The notes under the pieces are model-generated. The model was given only the letters and a program-made list of their open reading frames with translations, made no database searches and was not told where the DNA came from. The position numbers were made by a program, and so were the translations under genes. A stretch of DNA of 64,000 bases, taken from positions 1 to 64,000 of the forward strand of contig JAUZVC010000001.1 in NCBI GenBank assembly GCA_031844405.1, in the 5' to 3' direction. Below, piece by piece: positions 48,145 through 56,100 of the stretch; the stretch's first letter is position 1, and every line of letters starts with the position of its first letter. Source of the stretch: Knoellia sp031844405. Its GTDB lineage: Bacteria; Actinomycetota; Actinomycetes; Actinomycetales; Dermatophilaceae.

Positions 48145-50121
48145 TCAGTCGACCTCCTTGGCCTGCCAGCCCAGCCGCTGGAGGCGCTCGTTGTAGGCCC
48201 TCAGCGCGGCCTCGTCGTCGCGGTCGGCCTGCCGGTCGAGCCGCACGCTCTCCTGCTTCTCGCGGCGGAACCACTGCCGGGCGACGAGGATCGCGAGGAC
48301 GAGGGTCGGCGCCTCGCCGAAGCCCCACGCGATCTCGCCGGCCCGCTGCTGGTCGGCGAGCGGGTCGGGCCCCCACGGCAGGTTGATCTGCTCGAAGAAG
48401 TCGGGCGCGAGGACGAAGGACGTGCCGGTGAGCGCGACCCCGAAGAAGGCGTGGAAGGTGATCGTCGCGAAGAGGATGAGGAGCAGGATCGCCGGCGACC
48501 ACTTCGGCGGGCCGGGGTCGATGCCGATGAGCACCCAGGTGAAGAGGTAGCCGGTGAGGAGGAAGTGGGCGAGCATGAGGAGGTGCCCGGTGTGCGTCGT
48601 CAGGGCGAGCTCGAAGAGCGGTGACCAGTAGAACGCGGCGAGGCTGCCGAAGAAGAGCACCGCGGCGACCACCGGGTTGGCGAGCACCTGCATGGCCCGC
48701 GAGTGGACGACCTGGAGGACGACCTCGCGCGGGCCCCACGTCCGGTCCGGGCGTGACGGGAGCGCGCGCAGGGCGAGGGTGAGCGGAGCCGCGGGCACGA
48801 GCAGGAGCGGCACGATCATCGCGACGACCATGTGCATGACCATGTGCACCGAGAACTGCACGCGACCCCAGATGTCGGGCGCACCGCTCGTCGCCCAGAC
48901 GAAGGCGAGCCAGCCGAGGGTCCACAGCACGACCCGGTGGACCGGCCAGGCGTCGCCGCGACGGGCGAGACGCCGCGCGCCGGCGACATAGAGCCCGACC
49001 GCGACGGCGGCGATCGCGAGCATGAGCCAGTTCGGCCGCCACTGCGTGAGCCAGTCGGACGTCGACATCGGACCCGGATCGGGGAAGCCGGTGATCGAGA
49101 GCACCGCGCTCGGCGACTCCTCCGAGTCGGGAACGGGCGGGGGCGTGCGGCTGAGGACGGCACCCAGCCCGAAGGCCGCGCCCATGAGCCCGAGCTCGAC
49201 GAGGACGAGCCGCGCGAACCCGCTGCCGTCGCGGCCGATCGAGGCGATGACCCGGCGCCGCTGCTGCCAGCCGATGACGCCCAGCGTCACGAGGATGACG
49301 GTCTTGGCGACGACCATCGCGCCGTAGGCGGACGCGACCCCCGAGGGCCCGCCGAGCCGGATGAAGGCCTGCTGCAGACCGGTGACCGCGACTGCCGCGT
49401 AGGCCCAGCCGGCGAGCACCGAGTAGCGCGAGACGGTCGCCGCGAGGTCCTGACCGATCCGCGGCTGCATGAGGGCGATGGCAAGGAGGCCGCCCACCCA
49501 GACGGTGACGCCGAGGAGGTGCACGCCGAGGGAGTTGACGGCGTCCTCGTGGCTCGCGCTGCCTGCGGAGTGCCCGGTGAGCGCGACGACGACGATGCCC
49601 GCGAGCGCGACGGCCGCCAGCCAGGCGTATGCCGTCCGCGTGCGTGCGAGGAGCGCGCCGGTCGTGACGACGAGGGCGACTCCGGTCGAGATCGAGAGGA
49701 CGCGGGTCACCTCCAGCGACCACACGAAGGTGAGGAACTGCCGGCCGAGCTCCGGGTCGCCGAGACGGAGGCCGGCGAGCGAGGCGAAGGTGAGGAAGAC
49801 GCCGAGCCCGGCAGCGACGCACCAGACGACGCCGGTGACGGCCGCGAGGCGCGACGCCTGCACCCGGCGCTCGGTCGTGCGCCGCTCCGGCACGAGGAAC
49901 GCGGCGAGGAGGAGGAGGCCGAAGGTCGCCGCCGAGGACAGGTCGCTCACGACGCGCACGAGCGGCAGCGCCCAGCGCACGAGCGGGCCCGGGTCGTCGA
50001 GGACGAGCGGCGCGAGCACCCCCGCGAGGGACGCCGCCACGAGGGCGACGACGAGGCCACTCACACCCACGACGGCCGCGGGGCCGATCGGCGTGCGGGC
50101 GGTGGCGGGCGCGGTGCTCAT
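48145..50121 (-). CDS. CopD-CtaG fusion membrane protein (copper/cytochrome oxidase assembly)
   Basis: The 658-residue protein has two membrane modules. The N-terminal half (to about 330) is CopD-like ('SAGSASHEDAVNSLGVHLLGVTVWVGGLLAIAL') and should handle copper. The C-terminal half is a Caa3-type CtaG domain ('VQFSVHMVMHMVVAMIVPLLLV', 'THTGHLLMLAHFLLTGYLF'), which helps assemble cytochrome c oxidase. About 15-17 membrane helices are expected. The start is ATG 50121 (MSTAPATARTP); the longer frame above it is Arg/Pro noise. Similar fusions are common in actinobacteria. Confidence 0.87.
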   Translation of the reverse strand: MSTAPATARTPIGPAAVVGVSGLVVALVAASLAGVLAPLVLDDPGPLVRWALPLVRVVSDLSSAATFGLLLLAAFLVPERRTTERRVQASRLAAVTGVVWCVAAGLGVFLTFASLAGLRLGDPELGRQFLTFVWSLEVTRVLSISTGVALVVTTGALLARTRTAYAWLAAVALAGIVVVALTGHSAGSASHEDAVNSLGVHLLGVTVWVGGLLAIALMQPRIGQDLAATVSRYSVLAGWAYAAVAVTGLQQAFIRLGGPSGVASAYGAMVVAKTVILVTLGVIGWQQRRRVIASIGRDGSGFARLVLVELGLMGAAFGLGAVLSRTPPPVPDSEESPSAVLSITGFPDPGPMSTSDWLTQWRPNWLMLAIAAVAVGLYVAGARRLARRGDAWPVHRVVLWTLGWLAFVWATSGAPDIWGRVQFSVHMVMHMVVAMIVPLLLVPAAPLTLALRALPSRPDRTWGPREVVLQVVHSRAMQVLANPVVAAVLFFGSLAAFYWSPLFELALTTHTGHLLMLAHFLLTGYLFTWVLIGIDPGPPKWSPAILLLILFATITFHAFFGVALTGTSFVLAPDFFEQINLPWGPDPLADQQRAGEIAWGFGEAPTLVLAILVARQWFRREKQESVRLDRQADRDDEAALRAYNERLQRLGWQAKEVD

Positions 50122-50235
50122 GGCTCCCAGCGTAGGCAGCGCGCGGAGTCCCCGGACCGCCGCCCGTCGGTCGGCCCGGCACCCGTCCCCCCGCTCGCCG
50201 CCCAACGGCCCTCCCGCGCTGCGAGACTCGGTGCC

Positions 50236-50664
50236 GTGAAACCTCCGACAGCCTCCCTCACCCTGGGCCTCGACGTCGAGGCGCCCGCCGACGTCGCGTG
50301 GGACCTGCTCGTCCGGCTCGCCGAGTGGCCGACGTGGGGGCCGACCGTGCGCGCGGCCACGCTCGACGACGGGAGCGGCGTCCTCACCGCCCGCGCGACC
50401 GGGCGCGTCCGGACCGTGGCCGGTCCCACACTTCCCTTCCGGGTCGAGGACTGGGTCCCCGAGGGAGCGGTGCGGCACTGGTCGTGGCGCGTGGCCGGCA
50501 TACCGGCCACGGGACACACCGTGAGGGAGCGCGGGTCCGGGTGCCGCGTGGAGCTGTCGGCCCCGTGGTGGGCGAGCGCCTACGCGCCCGTCCTGTGGCT
50601 GGGCCTGCGGCGGATCAGAGCTCGGGCGGAAGGACGTCGAGCTGGAGCAGGCACCACGGGCTGA
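50236..50664 (+). CDS. SRPBCC-family protein
   Basis: A 142-residue protein with a START/polyketide-cyclase-like fold ('LGLDVEAPADVAWDLLVRLAEWPTWGPTV', 'TLPFRVEDWVPEGAVRHWSWRV'). Such folds bind hydrophobic ligands. The likely start is GTG 50236. Its last 50 bases overlap the idi gene on the other strand, tail to tail. The ligand is unknown; it faces the polyketide/prenyl cluster but is on the opposite strand. Confidence 0.78.
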   Translation: MKPPTASLTLGLDVEAPADVAWDLLVRLAEWPTWGPTVRAATLDDGSGVLTARATGRVRTVAGPTLPFRVEDWVPEGAVRHWSWRVAGIPATGHTVRERGSGCRVELSAPWWASAYAPVLWLGLRRIRARAEGRRAGAGTTG

Positions 50665-51157
50665 CGTCGCGCCGCCCGGCGAGGGCGTCGGCGCGGAACG
50701 TCGCCCAGTCGACCCACTCGTGCTCGGCCACCTCGTCGGGGTCCGGGTCGACCGACCCCGGGTCGCTGCACCGGGCGACGAAGACCGGGCACACCTCGTT
50801 CTCGACGACACCGTCGGGCATGACCGCGCGGTAGCGGAAGTCGGGCAGGACCGCGTGCAGCCCCTCGACCTCGAGCCCGAGCTCCTGCCGCAGCCGTCGG
50901 CGCACGGCGTCCTCGACGTCCTCGCCCGGGGCGGGGTGCCCGCAGCAGCTGTTGGTCCAGGCGCCCGGCCACGTGCGCTTCGACCACGCCCGGCGGGTGA
51001 CGAGCAGGCGACCGGCGTCGTCGAGGACGTAGCAGGAGAACGCGAGGTGCAGCGGCGTGTCCGCGTGGTGCACCTCGCTCTTGAGCGCCTCGCCGATGGG
51101 TCGCGCGTCCTCGGACAGCAGGACGACGCGCTCCTCGGTCGCCGGGGGCACGCTCAT
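50615..51157 (-). CDS. idi: Isopentenyl-diphosphate delta-isomerase
   Basis: The 180-residue type I IDI converts IPP to DMAPP. Motifs: 'LHLAFSCYVLDDAGRLLVTRRAWSKRTWPGAWTNSCCGHPAPGE' contains the catalytic Cys (TNSCCGHP), and 'ENEVCPVFVARC' carries the Glu pair. Nudix-like 'RRRLRQELGLEV' follows. The start ATG 51157 overlaps the flavoenzyme gene stop. Its position in the PKS/prenyl operon indicates supply of prenyl precursor for the pathway. Confidence 0.92.
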   Translation of the reverse strand: MSVPPATEERVVLLSEDARPIGEALKSEVHHADTPLHLAFSCYVLDDAGRLLVTRRAWSKRTWPGAWTNSCCGHPAPGEDVEDAVRRRLRQELGLEVEGLHAVLPDFRYRAVMPDGVVENEVCPVFVARCSDPGSVDPDPDEVAEHEWVDWATFRADALAGRRDVSPWCLLQLDVLPPEL

Positions 51158-52182
51158 GCCGGCCGGGCGAGCTGGTTGACCGCGGCACGGAAGACGCCCG
51201 GCGCCACGCGGGCCGCGGGGACGACGGCCCGCCGCACCGGACGCAGCCGGGTCGCCGACACGAGACCGAGCGTGAGGAGGTCGTGGGTCCGCCCGAGGCG
51301 GCGCCACGCAGACTCGTATGCCGTCGGGCTCCCGGCCGCGACCGCGCGGACCGCCTCGCGCGCCTGGGCGAGGCCGAGGGCCAGGCCCTCGCCTGTGAGG
51401 GCGTCGACGTAGCCGGCGGCGTCGCCGACGAGGAGCACCCGACCCTCGACCCGCCGCCGCGAGCGCTGCCGCAGTGGGCCCGCACCGAGGACCGGCGACC
51501 GCGGATGGCCCGTGACCCGGTCGCGCACGGCGGGGAAGGCGTGGAGGAGCTCCTCGAACGGCCGGCGCTCGGCGCTGAGGACCGCGACCCCGACCTCGTC
51601 CGGGCCGACCGGGGTCACGTAGGCCTCGCCCACGGGCGACCAGTGCACCTCGACCATCGACGACCACGGCGCGGTGTCGACGTGCACGCGCAGCCCGTAG
51701 CGGCGCAACCCGGTCCTCGGCCTCTCGGTGTCGAGCCCGAGCATCCGCCGGACCGGAGAGTGCAGCCCGTCGGCGGCGACGACGTGGCGCACGGACTCGC
51801 CGTCGACGACGACGTGGTCGGTGCGCTGCTCGACCTCACGGACGCCCTGCGGCACGACCTCGACCCCCGCAGCGCGAACCGCGTCGAGGAGCGCCGCGTG
51901 GAGACGCGTCCGCCTCACTCCGAGCCCGGGTCCGGACCGGAAGGGCGCGTCGACCGCGTGCCGGCCGTCGAGGTAGCGGATGCCGTCGATCGGCCGGCCC
52001 TCGACCTGCACGCCGAGGTCGCGCAGGGCTGCGAGCGCGCCGGGCATGAGGCCCTCGCCGCACGCCTTGTCGATGACCCCGACGCGCGGCTCGCGCACGG
52101 TGACCGCGAGACCGGAGCGGACGGCATACAGGGCGGTCGCGAGACCCACGGGACCGCCGCCGACGACGAGGAGGTCACGCAC
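51154..52182 (-). CDS. FAD-dependent oxidoreductase, geranylgeranyl reductase/monooxygenase type
   Basis: The 342-residue flavoprotein has the N-terminal FAD motif 'LLVVGGGPVGLATALYAVRSGL', a 'KACGEGLMPGAL' segment and 'VLLVGDAAGYVDALTGEGLALGL', as in the geranylgeranyl reductase/p-hydroxybenzoate hydroxylase group. It could hydroxylate the polyketide ring or reduce a prenyl chain. The stop overlaps idi and the start overlaps the ICMT-like gene, so it is coupled with the type III PKS cluster. The reaction is inferred from context. Confidence 0.83.
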   Translation of the reverse strand: MRDLLVVGGGPVGLATALYAVRSGLAVTVREPRVGVIDKACGEGLMPGALAALRDLGVQVEGRPIDGIRYLDGRHAVDAPFRSGPGLGVRRTRLHAALLDAVRAAGVEVVPQGVREVEQRTDHVVVDGESVRHVVAADGLHSPVRRMLGLDTERPRTGLRRYGLRVHVDTAPWSSMVEVHWSPVGEAYVTPVGPDEVGVAVLSAERRPFEELLHAFPAVRDRVTGHPRSPVLGAGPLRQRSRRRVEGRVLLVGDAAGYVDALTGEGLALGLAQAREAVRAVAAGSPTAYESAWRRLGRTHDLLTLGLVSATRLRPVRRAVVPAARVAPGVFRAAVNQLARPA

Positions 52183-52717
52183 CGCGGGCCGCCTCGACGG
52201 CCGGCAGGGTGGCGAGGGCAGCGTTCTCGGTGCGCAGCCGGACGGCGAGCAGGGCGGCGTTGGCGACGGTGAAGACGAGCGCGGTGACCCAGCTCGCGTG
52301 CACGAGCGGCAGCGCGACCCCCTCCGCGACGACCGCGACGTAGTTGGGGTGCGAGAACCAGCGGTACGGACCCGAGCGCACGGGGGCGAGGCCGGGGACG
52401 ACGATGACGCGGGTGTTCCAGCGGCGGCCGAGGGTGGCGATGCACCACCAGCGCAGCGCCTGGGCGGCGACGACGACCGCGAGCATCGACCACGCGAGCG
52501 CCGCGGGGACGACGGGCCGGCGGACGAACGCCTCGACGAGCATGGCGACCAGGAAGCCGGTGTGGAGGACGACCATGACGGGGTAGTGGCCCTGACCGGT
52601 CTCCACTCCCCCGCGCGACAGGCTCCACGCCGCGTTGCGCTTGGAGACCACGAGCTCGGCGAGGCGCTCGAGCCCGACGAGCAGGACGACGACGACGAAC
52701 GCGGTGAGGGACGTCAT
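52175..52717 (-). CDS. Isoprenylcysteine carboxyl methyltransferase-like membrane protein
   Basis: The 180-residue membrane protein has about four to five helices and the ICMT/PEMT-like motif 'RWNTRVIVVPGLAPVRSGPYRWFSHPNYVAVVAEG' (the SAM-binding RHPxY-like region). Such enzymes methylate O or carboxyl groups on lipophilic substrates. Start ATG 52717 overlaps the PKS stop. In the related actinobacterial type III PKS clusters an enzyme of this kind O-methylates the alkylated aromatic ring. Confidence 0.85.
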   Translation of the reverse strand: MTSLTAFVVVVLLVGLERLAELVVSKRNAAWSLSRGGVETGQGHYPVMVVLHTGFLVAMLVEAFVRRPVVPAALAWSMLAVVVAAQALRWWCIATLGRRWNTRVIVVPGLAPVRSGPYRWFSHPNYVAVVAEGVALPLVHASWVTALVFTVANAALLAVRLRTENAALATLPAVEAARGA

Positions 52718-53829
52718 CGCGCCCCGTCCCGCTCGTCGACGTCGAGGGCGCGCAGCAGGACGAGCTCGGAGCAGAAGCCCGGGCCCATGGCCATGAGGAG
52801 GCCGTGCGTGCCCGGTGCCGGCGGCCGGTCGGCGAGGGTGTCGGCGAGGACGTGGAGTACCGAGACCGACGAGAGGTTGCCGATGCGCGAGAGGCTGTCG
52901 CGGGTGAGCGAGACGTCGTCGTCGCTGAGGCCGAGTGTGTCGCGCAGGGCGTCGATGACCTTGGGCCCGCCGGGGTGGCAGACCCACCAGCCGATGTCCC
53001 GACGGGAGAGGCCGTGGTCGGCGAGGAAGCGGTCGACGTCGCCGCCGAGGTGGCGCGAGACGATCGCCGGGACCTGGGCGTCGAGGACGATGCGCAGCCC
53101 GGAGGCGCCGACGTCGAAGCCCATCGTCCGTTCGCTGTCGGGATAGAGACGGCTGCGGGAGTCGAGCACCTCGACGAGGCTCTCGCGCTCGGGCCCGCCG
53201 AGGACGACGGCCGCGGCGCCGTCGCCGAAGAGCCCGCTGGCGACGAGGTTCGCGGTGCTCGTGTCGTCTGGCTGGACGGTCAGCGAGCAGAGCTCCACGG
53301 CGACGAGGACGGCGACGTCGTCGGGGTGCCCGAGCAGGTGGTCGTGGACCCGGGCGATGCCGGCAGCCCCGGCGACGCAGCCGAGGCCGAAGAGCGGGAT
53401 GCGCTTGACGTCCTCGCGCAACCCGACAACTCCGGCGATCCGGGCGTCGAGGGAGGGGACGGCCAGCCCGGTCACCGTCGTCGACACGATGAGGTCGACG
53501 TCGGTCGGGGTGAGGCCGGCGGCCTTGAGCGCGTCCTGGAGGGCGCGGGCGCCGAGGGCGACGGCGTGCTCGAGGAACAGGTCGTTGGCCTCGTCGAACC
53601 CGCCGAGCCCTTCGTAGGCGTCGAGCGGGAGGGCGAGGTGGCGCTGCGCGACGCCGGCGTTGCCGTGGATCGAGCGGAGAAGGCGCGAGCTCACCGCGCC
53701 GCGCGCCCCGACGACCCTCTCGAACATGTCGGTGATCTCGCCCTGGGTGTGGCGGTGCGGGGGCAGCGCTGTCCCCACGGACAGCAGGCGGGTGCGCACA
53801 GAGGCCTCGCTTCGCGCCGATCGGCTCAT
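52714..53829 (-). CDS. Type III polyketide synthase
   Basis: The 371-residue chalcone synthase-like enzyme makes an aromatic polyketide from a fatty acyl-CoA starter. The catalytic triad is Cys151 (GLGCVAGAAG), His285 (VCHPGGPKV) and Asn318 (RIGNLSS). The GPGF-like loop is 'MAMGPGFCSELVLL' near the end. The start ATG 53829 is right at the UbiA stop (ATGA overlap). With UbiA, ICMT-like and flavoenzyme genes, the product is probably an alkylated phenol or resorcinol that is prenylated and methylated. Confidence 0.92.
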   Translation of the reverse strand: MSRSARSEASVRTRLLSVGTALPPHRHTQGEITDMFERVVGARGAVSSRLLRSIHGNAGVAQRHLALPLDAYEGLGGFDEANDLFLEHAVALGARALQDALKAAGLTPTDVDLIVSTTVTGLAVPSLDARIAGVVGLREDVKRIPLFGLGCVAGAAGIARVHDHLLGHPDDVAVLVAVELCSLTVQPDDTSTANLVASGLFGDGAAAVVLGGPERESLVEVLDSRSRLYPDSERTMGFDVGASGLRIVLDAQVPAIVSRHLGGDVDRFLADHGLSRRDIGWWVCHPGGPKVIDALRDTLGLSDDDVSLTRDSLSRIGNLSSVSVLHVLADTLADRPPAPGTHGLLMAMGPGFCSELVLLRALDVDERDGAR

Positions 53830-54620
53830 CGGGCCACCAGGAGGACGACGTCGGTGAGGGCGATTCCGACGGCGGAGTAGAACGGTGCCCGGCCGCGGCC
53901 GACGAGGGCGAGCCCTGCCAAGCCTGCCACGACGAGCGCCCCGACAGCGGTCCCGGCGAGGCCGACCGTGCCCGTGACGAGAAGGGCAGCGGTCGCGGCG
54001 ACGAGCAGCACGACGGCGAGCAGGGTGCTGCGGCGCGCACCCAGCCGGTGCGGCAGCCCGCGCACGCCCGTCGCCTCGTCGTCGGCGAGGTCGGGCACGA
54101 CGTTGAGCAGGTGGGCGCCGACGCCGAGCAGCGCACCGCCCGCGACGACCTCCGCCGGGGGCGCCCCGCCGCCGGCCAGGTGGACGAAGACGGGCAGCCC
54201 GCCGAACGACACGGCGTACGGCAGCCACGACGCGGCGGTCGCCTTGAGCCAGAGGTTGTAGGTCCACGCCGACGCGACGCAGAACAGGTGCACGAGCCCG
54301 GGCAGCACGCCGCAGGCGAGCGAGAGCACGACGGTTGCGACGACTGCGAAGGCGCAGGCTCGTTGGACGAGAGCCACAGAGAGCTCGCCGGTCGCGAGCG
54401 GCTTGTCGGCCCGTCCGACGGCGGCGTCGCGCGACCGGTCGCGCAGGTCGTTGGACCAGCCGACCGAGAGCTGCCCGGCGAGGACGGCGGCGGTGACGAG
54501 GGCACCGCGCGCGGAACCGAGACTCGCGGAGACGGCGAGCAGGGCGGTGAGCACGGTGACCGCGAGCGCCGGGCCGGCATGCGCCGCACGCAGCAGGGCA
54601 CCCGCGCCGGTCGTCACCAC
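53826..54620 (-). CDS. UbiA-family prenyltransferase
   Basis: The 264-residue membrane enzyme attaches prenyl groups to an aromatic acceptor. The Asp-rich motif 'SVGWSNDLRDRSRDAAVGRADKPLATGE' (NDxxD-like) and the second motif 'NVVPDLADDEATGVRGLPHRLG' are clear, and about nine helices are predicted. It is the first gene of the cluster, followed directly by the type III PKS. Likely acceptor is the PKS product; the donor could be geranyl- or geranylgeranyl-PP. Confidence 0.88.
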   Translation of the reverse strand: MVTTGAGALLRAAHAGPALAVTVLTALLAVSASLGSARGALVTAAVLAGQLSVGWSNDLRDRSRDAAVGRADKPLATGELSVALVQRACAFAVVATVVLSLACGVLPGLVHLFCVASAWTYNLWLKATAASWLPYAVSFGGLPVFVHLAGGGAPPAEVVAGGALLGVGAHLLNVVPDLADDEATGVRGLPHRLGARRSTLLAVVLLVAATAALLVTGTVGLAGTAVGALVVAGLAGLALVGRGRAPFYSAVGIALTDVVLLVAR

Positions 54621-54653
54621 CCCCTCACCCTAGGCACTCACTAGGGTGACGGC

Positions 54654-55499
54654 ATGACGCTCCACCCGGCCGCCCCCGAGGACCTGCCCGCGCTCACCGC
54701 GGCCTACGCCCAGACCGTCCAGGCGATCAGCGACCTCGGGCACTCCCTGCGCCCGGGCGACGCCGAGCGCGACACGGCCTGCCCGGGGTGGACCGTCCTG
54801 GACCAGTTCGCTCACGTCGTGAGCCTGGAGGCGTGGGTCCAGGGCGAGGACCCGCCCGGCCTTCCGGCCGAGGAGCAGGTGGAGACGCCGCCCATCAACG
54901 ACGTCGTCGACCGCTTCCTCACCTCGCGCCGCGGCCGCTCACTTGAGGAGCTGCTCGAGGAGCTCGACGCCCTCGTCTCCAGCCGGGTCCGCCACCTCGA
55001 GGCCGAGACGACCTCGCCCGACGACCCCGCGACGGGCCCGTTCGGCCCGACGACGCTGCTCGGGCTCATGTCGAGCCGGCTCTTCGACCTCTGGGTGCAC
55101 GAGCAGGACATCCGCGAGGCCATCGGGCGACCGGGCAACCTCGACTCCGCGGCGGCCGCCCACACCGTCAACCTCGTCTTCCGCGCCCTCCCGCGCATCG
55201 TCGCCCGCACCGCCGCGGTCCCGCACGACCACGCCGTCATCCTCGACCTCACCGGTCCGGTCGTGGGCCGGGCGGGTGCCCGGGTCGAGGAGCGTGACGG
55301 CAAGGCGCACGGCATACCGCTCTTCACCGGCGGGGTCGAGCAGCACCCGGACGTCGTCACGACGACCCTGACGATGTCGACCCAGGCCGCCACGCGGCGA
55401 GCGGCCGGACGGGTGAGCACCGCCGACACCCACGTCACGGTCACCGGCGACGAGGAGATCGCGCGGCGCGTCCTCGACGCGCTCGTCATCACGCCCTGA
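54654..55499 (+). CDS. Mycothiol-dependent maleylpyruvate isomerase-family protein
   Basis: The 281-residue protein has a DinB-like four-helix metal-binding bundle at the N-terminus ('ACPGWTVLDQFAHVVSLEAWVQGED'; metal His in FAHVVSLE, further 'DLWVHEQDIREAIGRP') and a C-terminal MDMPI domain. The family uses mycothiol as cofactor for isomerisation of maleylpyruvate or related detoxification steps. The divergent cluster gene ubiA starts 33 bases away. The specific substrate is unknown. Confidence 0.87.
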   Translation: MTLHPAAPEDLPALTAAYAQTVQAISDLGHSLRPGDAERDTACPGWTVLDQFAHVVSLEAWVQGEDPPGLPAEEQVETPPINDVVDRFLTSRRGRSLEELLEELDALVSSRVRHLEAETTSPDDPATGPFGPTTLLGLMSSRLFDLWVHEQDIREAIGRPGNLDSAAAAHTVNLVFRALPRIVARTAAVPHDHAVILDLTGPVVGRAGARVEERDGKAHGIPLFTGGVEQHPDVVTTTLTMSTQAATRRAAGRVSTADTHVTVTGDEEIARRVLDALVITP

Positions 55500-55543
55500 G
55501 GACCGGACCGCTGCGGCGGCAGGCGCCCTTCGCCACGACACTC

Positions 55544-55590
55544 GGTTGTGTGATGCAACCATCGGGTGCACACTTGCTTGTATGCCGCAA
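55544..55590. promoter_or_regulatory. Two copies of a 15-base dyad at the MarR gene start
   Basis: TTGTGTGATGCAACC (55546-55560) and TTGTATGCCGCAACC (55578-55592) are near-identical and 32 bases apart, about three helical turns. The first is part of GGTTG-N7-CAACC (55544-55560). The second covers the ATG at 55582. The arrangement fits autoregulation by the MarR protein. Confidence 0.55.
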
Positions 55591-56100
55591 CCACCTGACA
55601 GCGCGTCGGTGCGCTCCTCGTTCGGGGACTCCCTCGTCCGAGCGATGAAGCTCATGGGCGCCGTGAAGCAGCGCGCGCCCCGGGTCCACCCCCAGGTCGA
55701 CCCCGTCGGCTACCCGCTGATGTTCAACCTCACCGGCGACCCGCGCCGCGTCTCGGAGATCGCCGAGCGCGTCCACCTCGACATCTCGACGGTGAGCCGT
55801 CAGGTGAGCGCGCTCGTCGCACAGGGCTACGTCTCCCGGGTCGCCGACCCGCGCGACGGACGCGCCCACATGCTCACGCTCACCGACGCGGGCCGCGAGC
55901 TGCTCACGACGATCCGCGACCGGCGCAACGCGTGGCTCGACGAGGTCACCGCCGACTGGAGCGAGGACGACATCGCCACCTTCGACTCGCTCCTGCGCCG
56001 GTTCGCCGAGGACGTCGAGGCGCACCCGCTCTTCAGCCCCCGCGACCCCTCCGCCAGGGACGCGACTCCCCAGGACCTCTCACCCAAGGACCCCGCATGA
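55582..56100 (+). CDS. MarR-family transcriptional regulator
   Basis: The 172-residue winged-helix dimer has 'RRVSEIAERVHLDISTVSRQVSALVAQGYVSRVADPRDGRAHMLTLTDAG' as DNA-binding domain. A longer start at 55546 is in frame, but ATG 55582 gives the usual MarR N-terminus. It overlaps the exporter gene (ATGA), so repressor and pump are one operon. The repeated dyad at 55544-55592 is probably its operator. Confidence 0.88.
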   Translation: MPQPPDSASVRSSFGDSLVRAMKLMGAVKQRAPRVHPQVDPVGYPLMFNLTGDPRRVSEIAERVHLDISTVSRQVSALVAQGYVSRVADPRDGRAHMLTLTDAGRELLTTIRDRRNAWLDEVTADWSEDDIATFDSLLRRFAEDVEAHPLFSPRDPSARDATPQDLSPKDPA

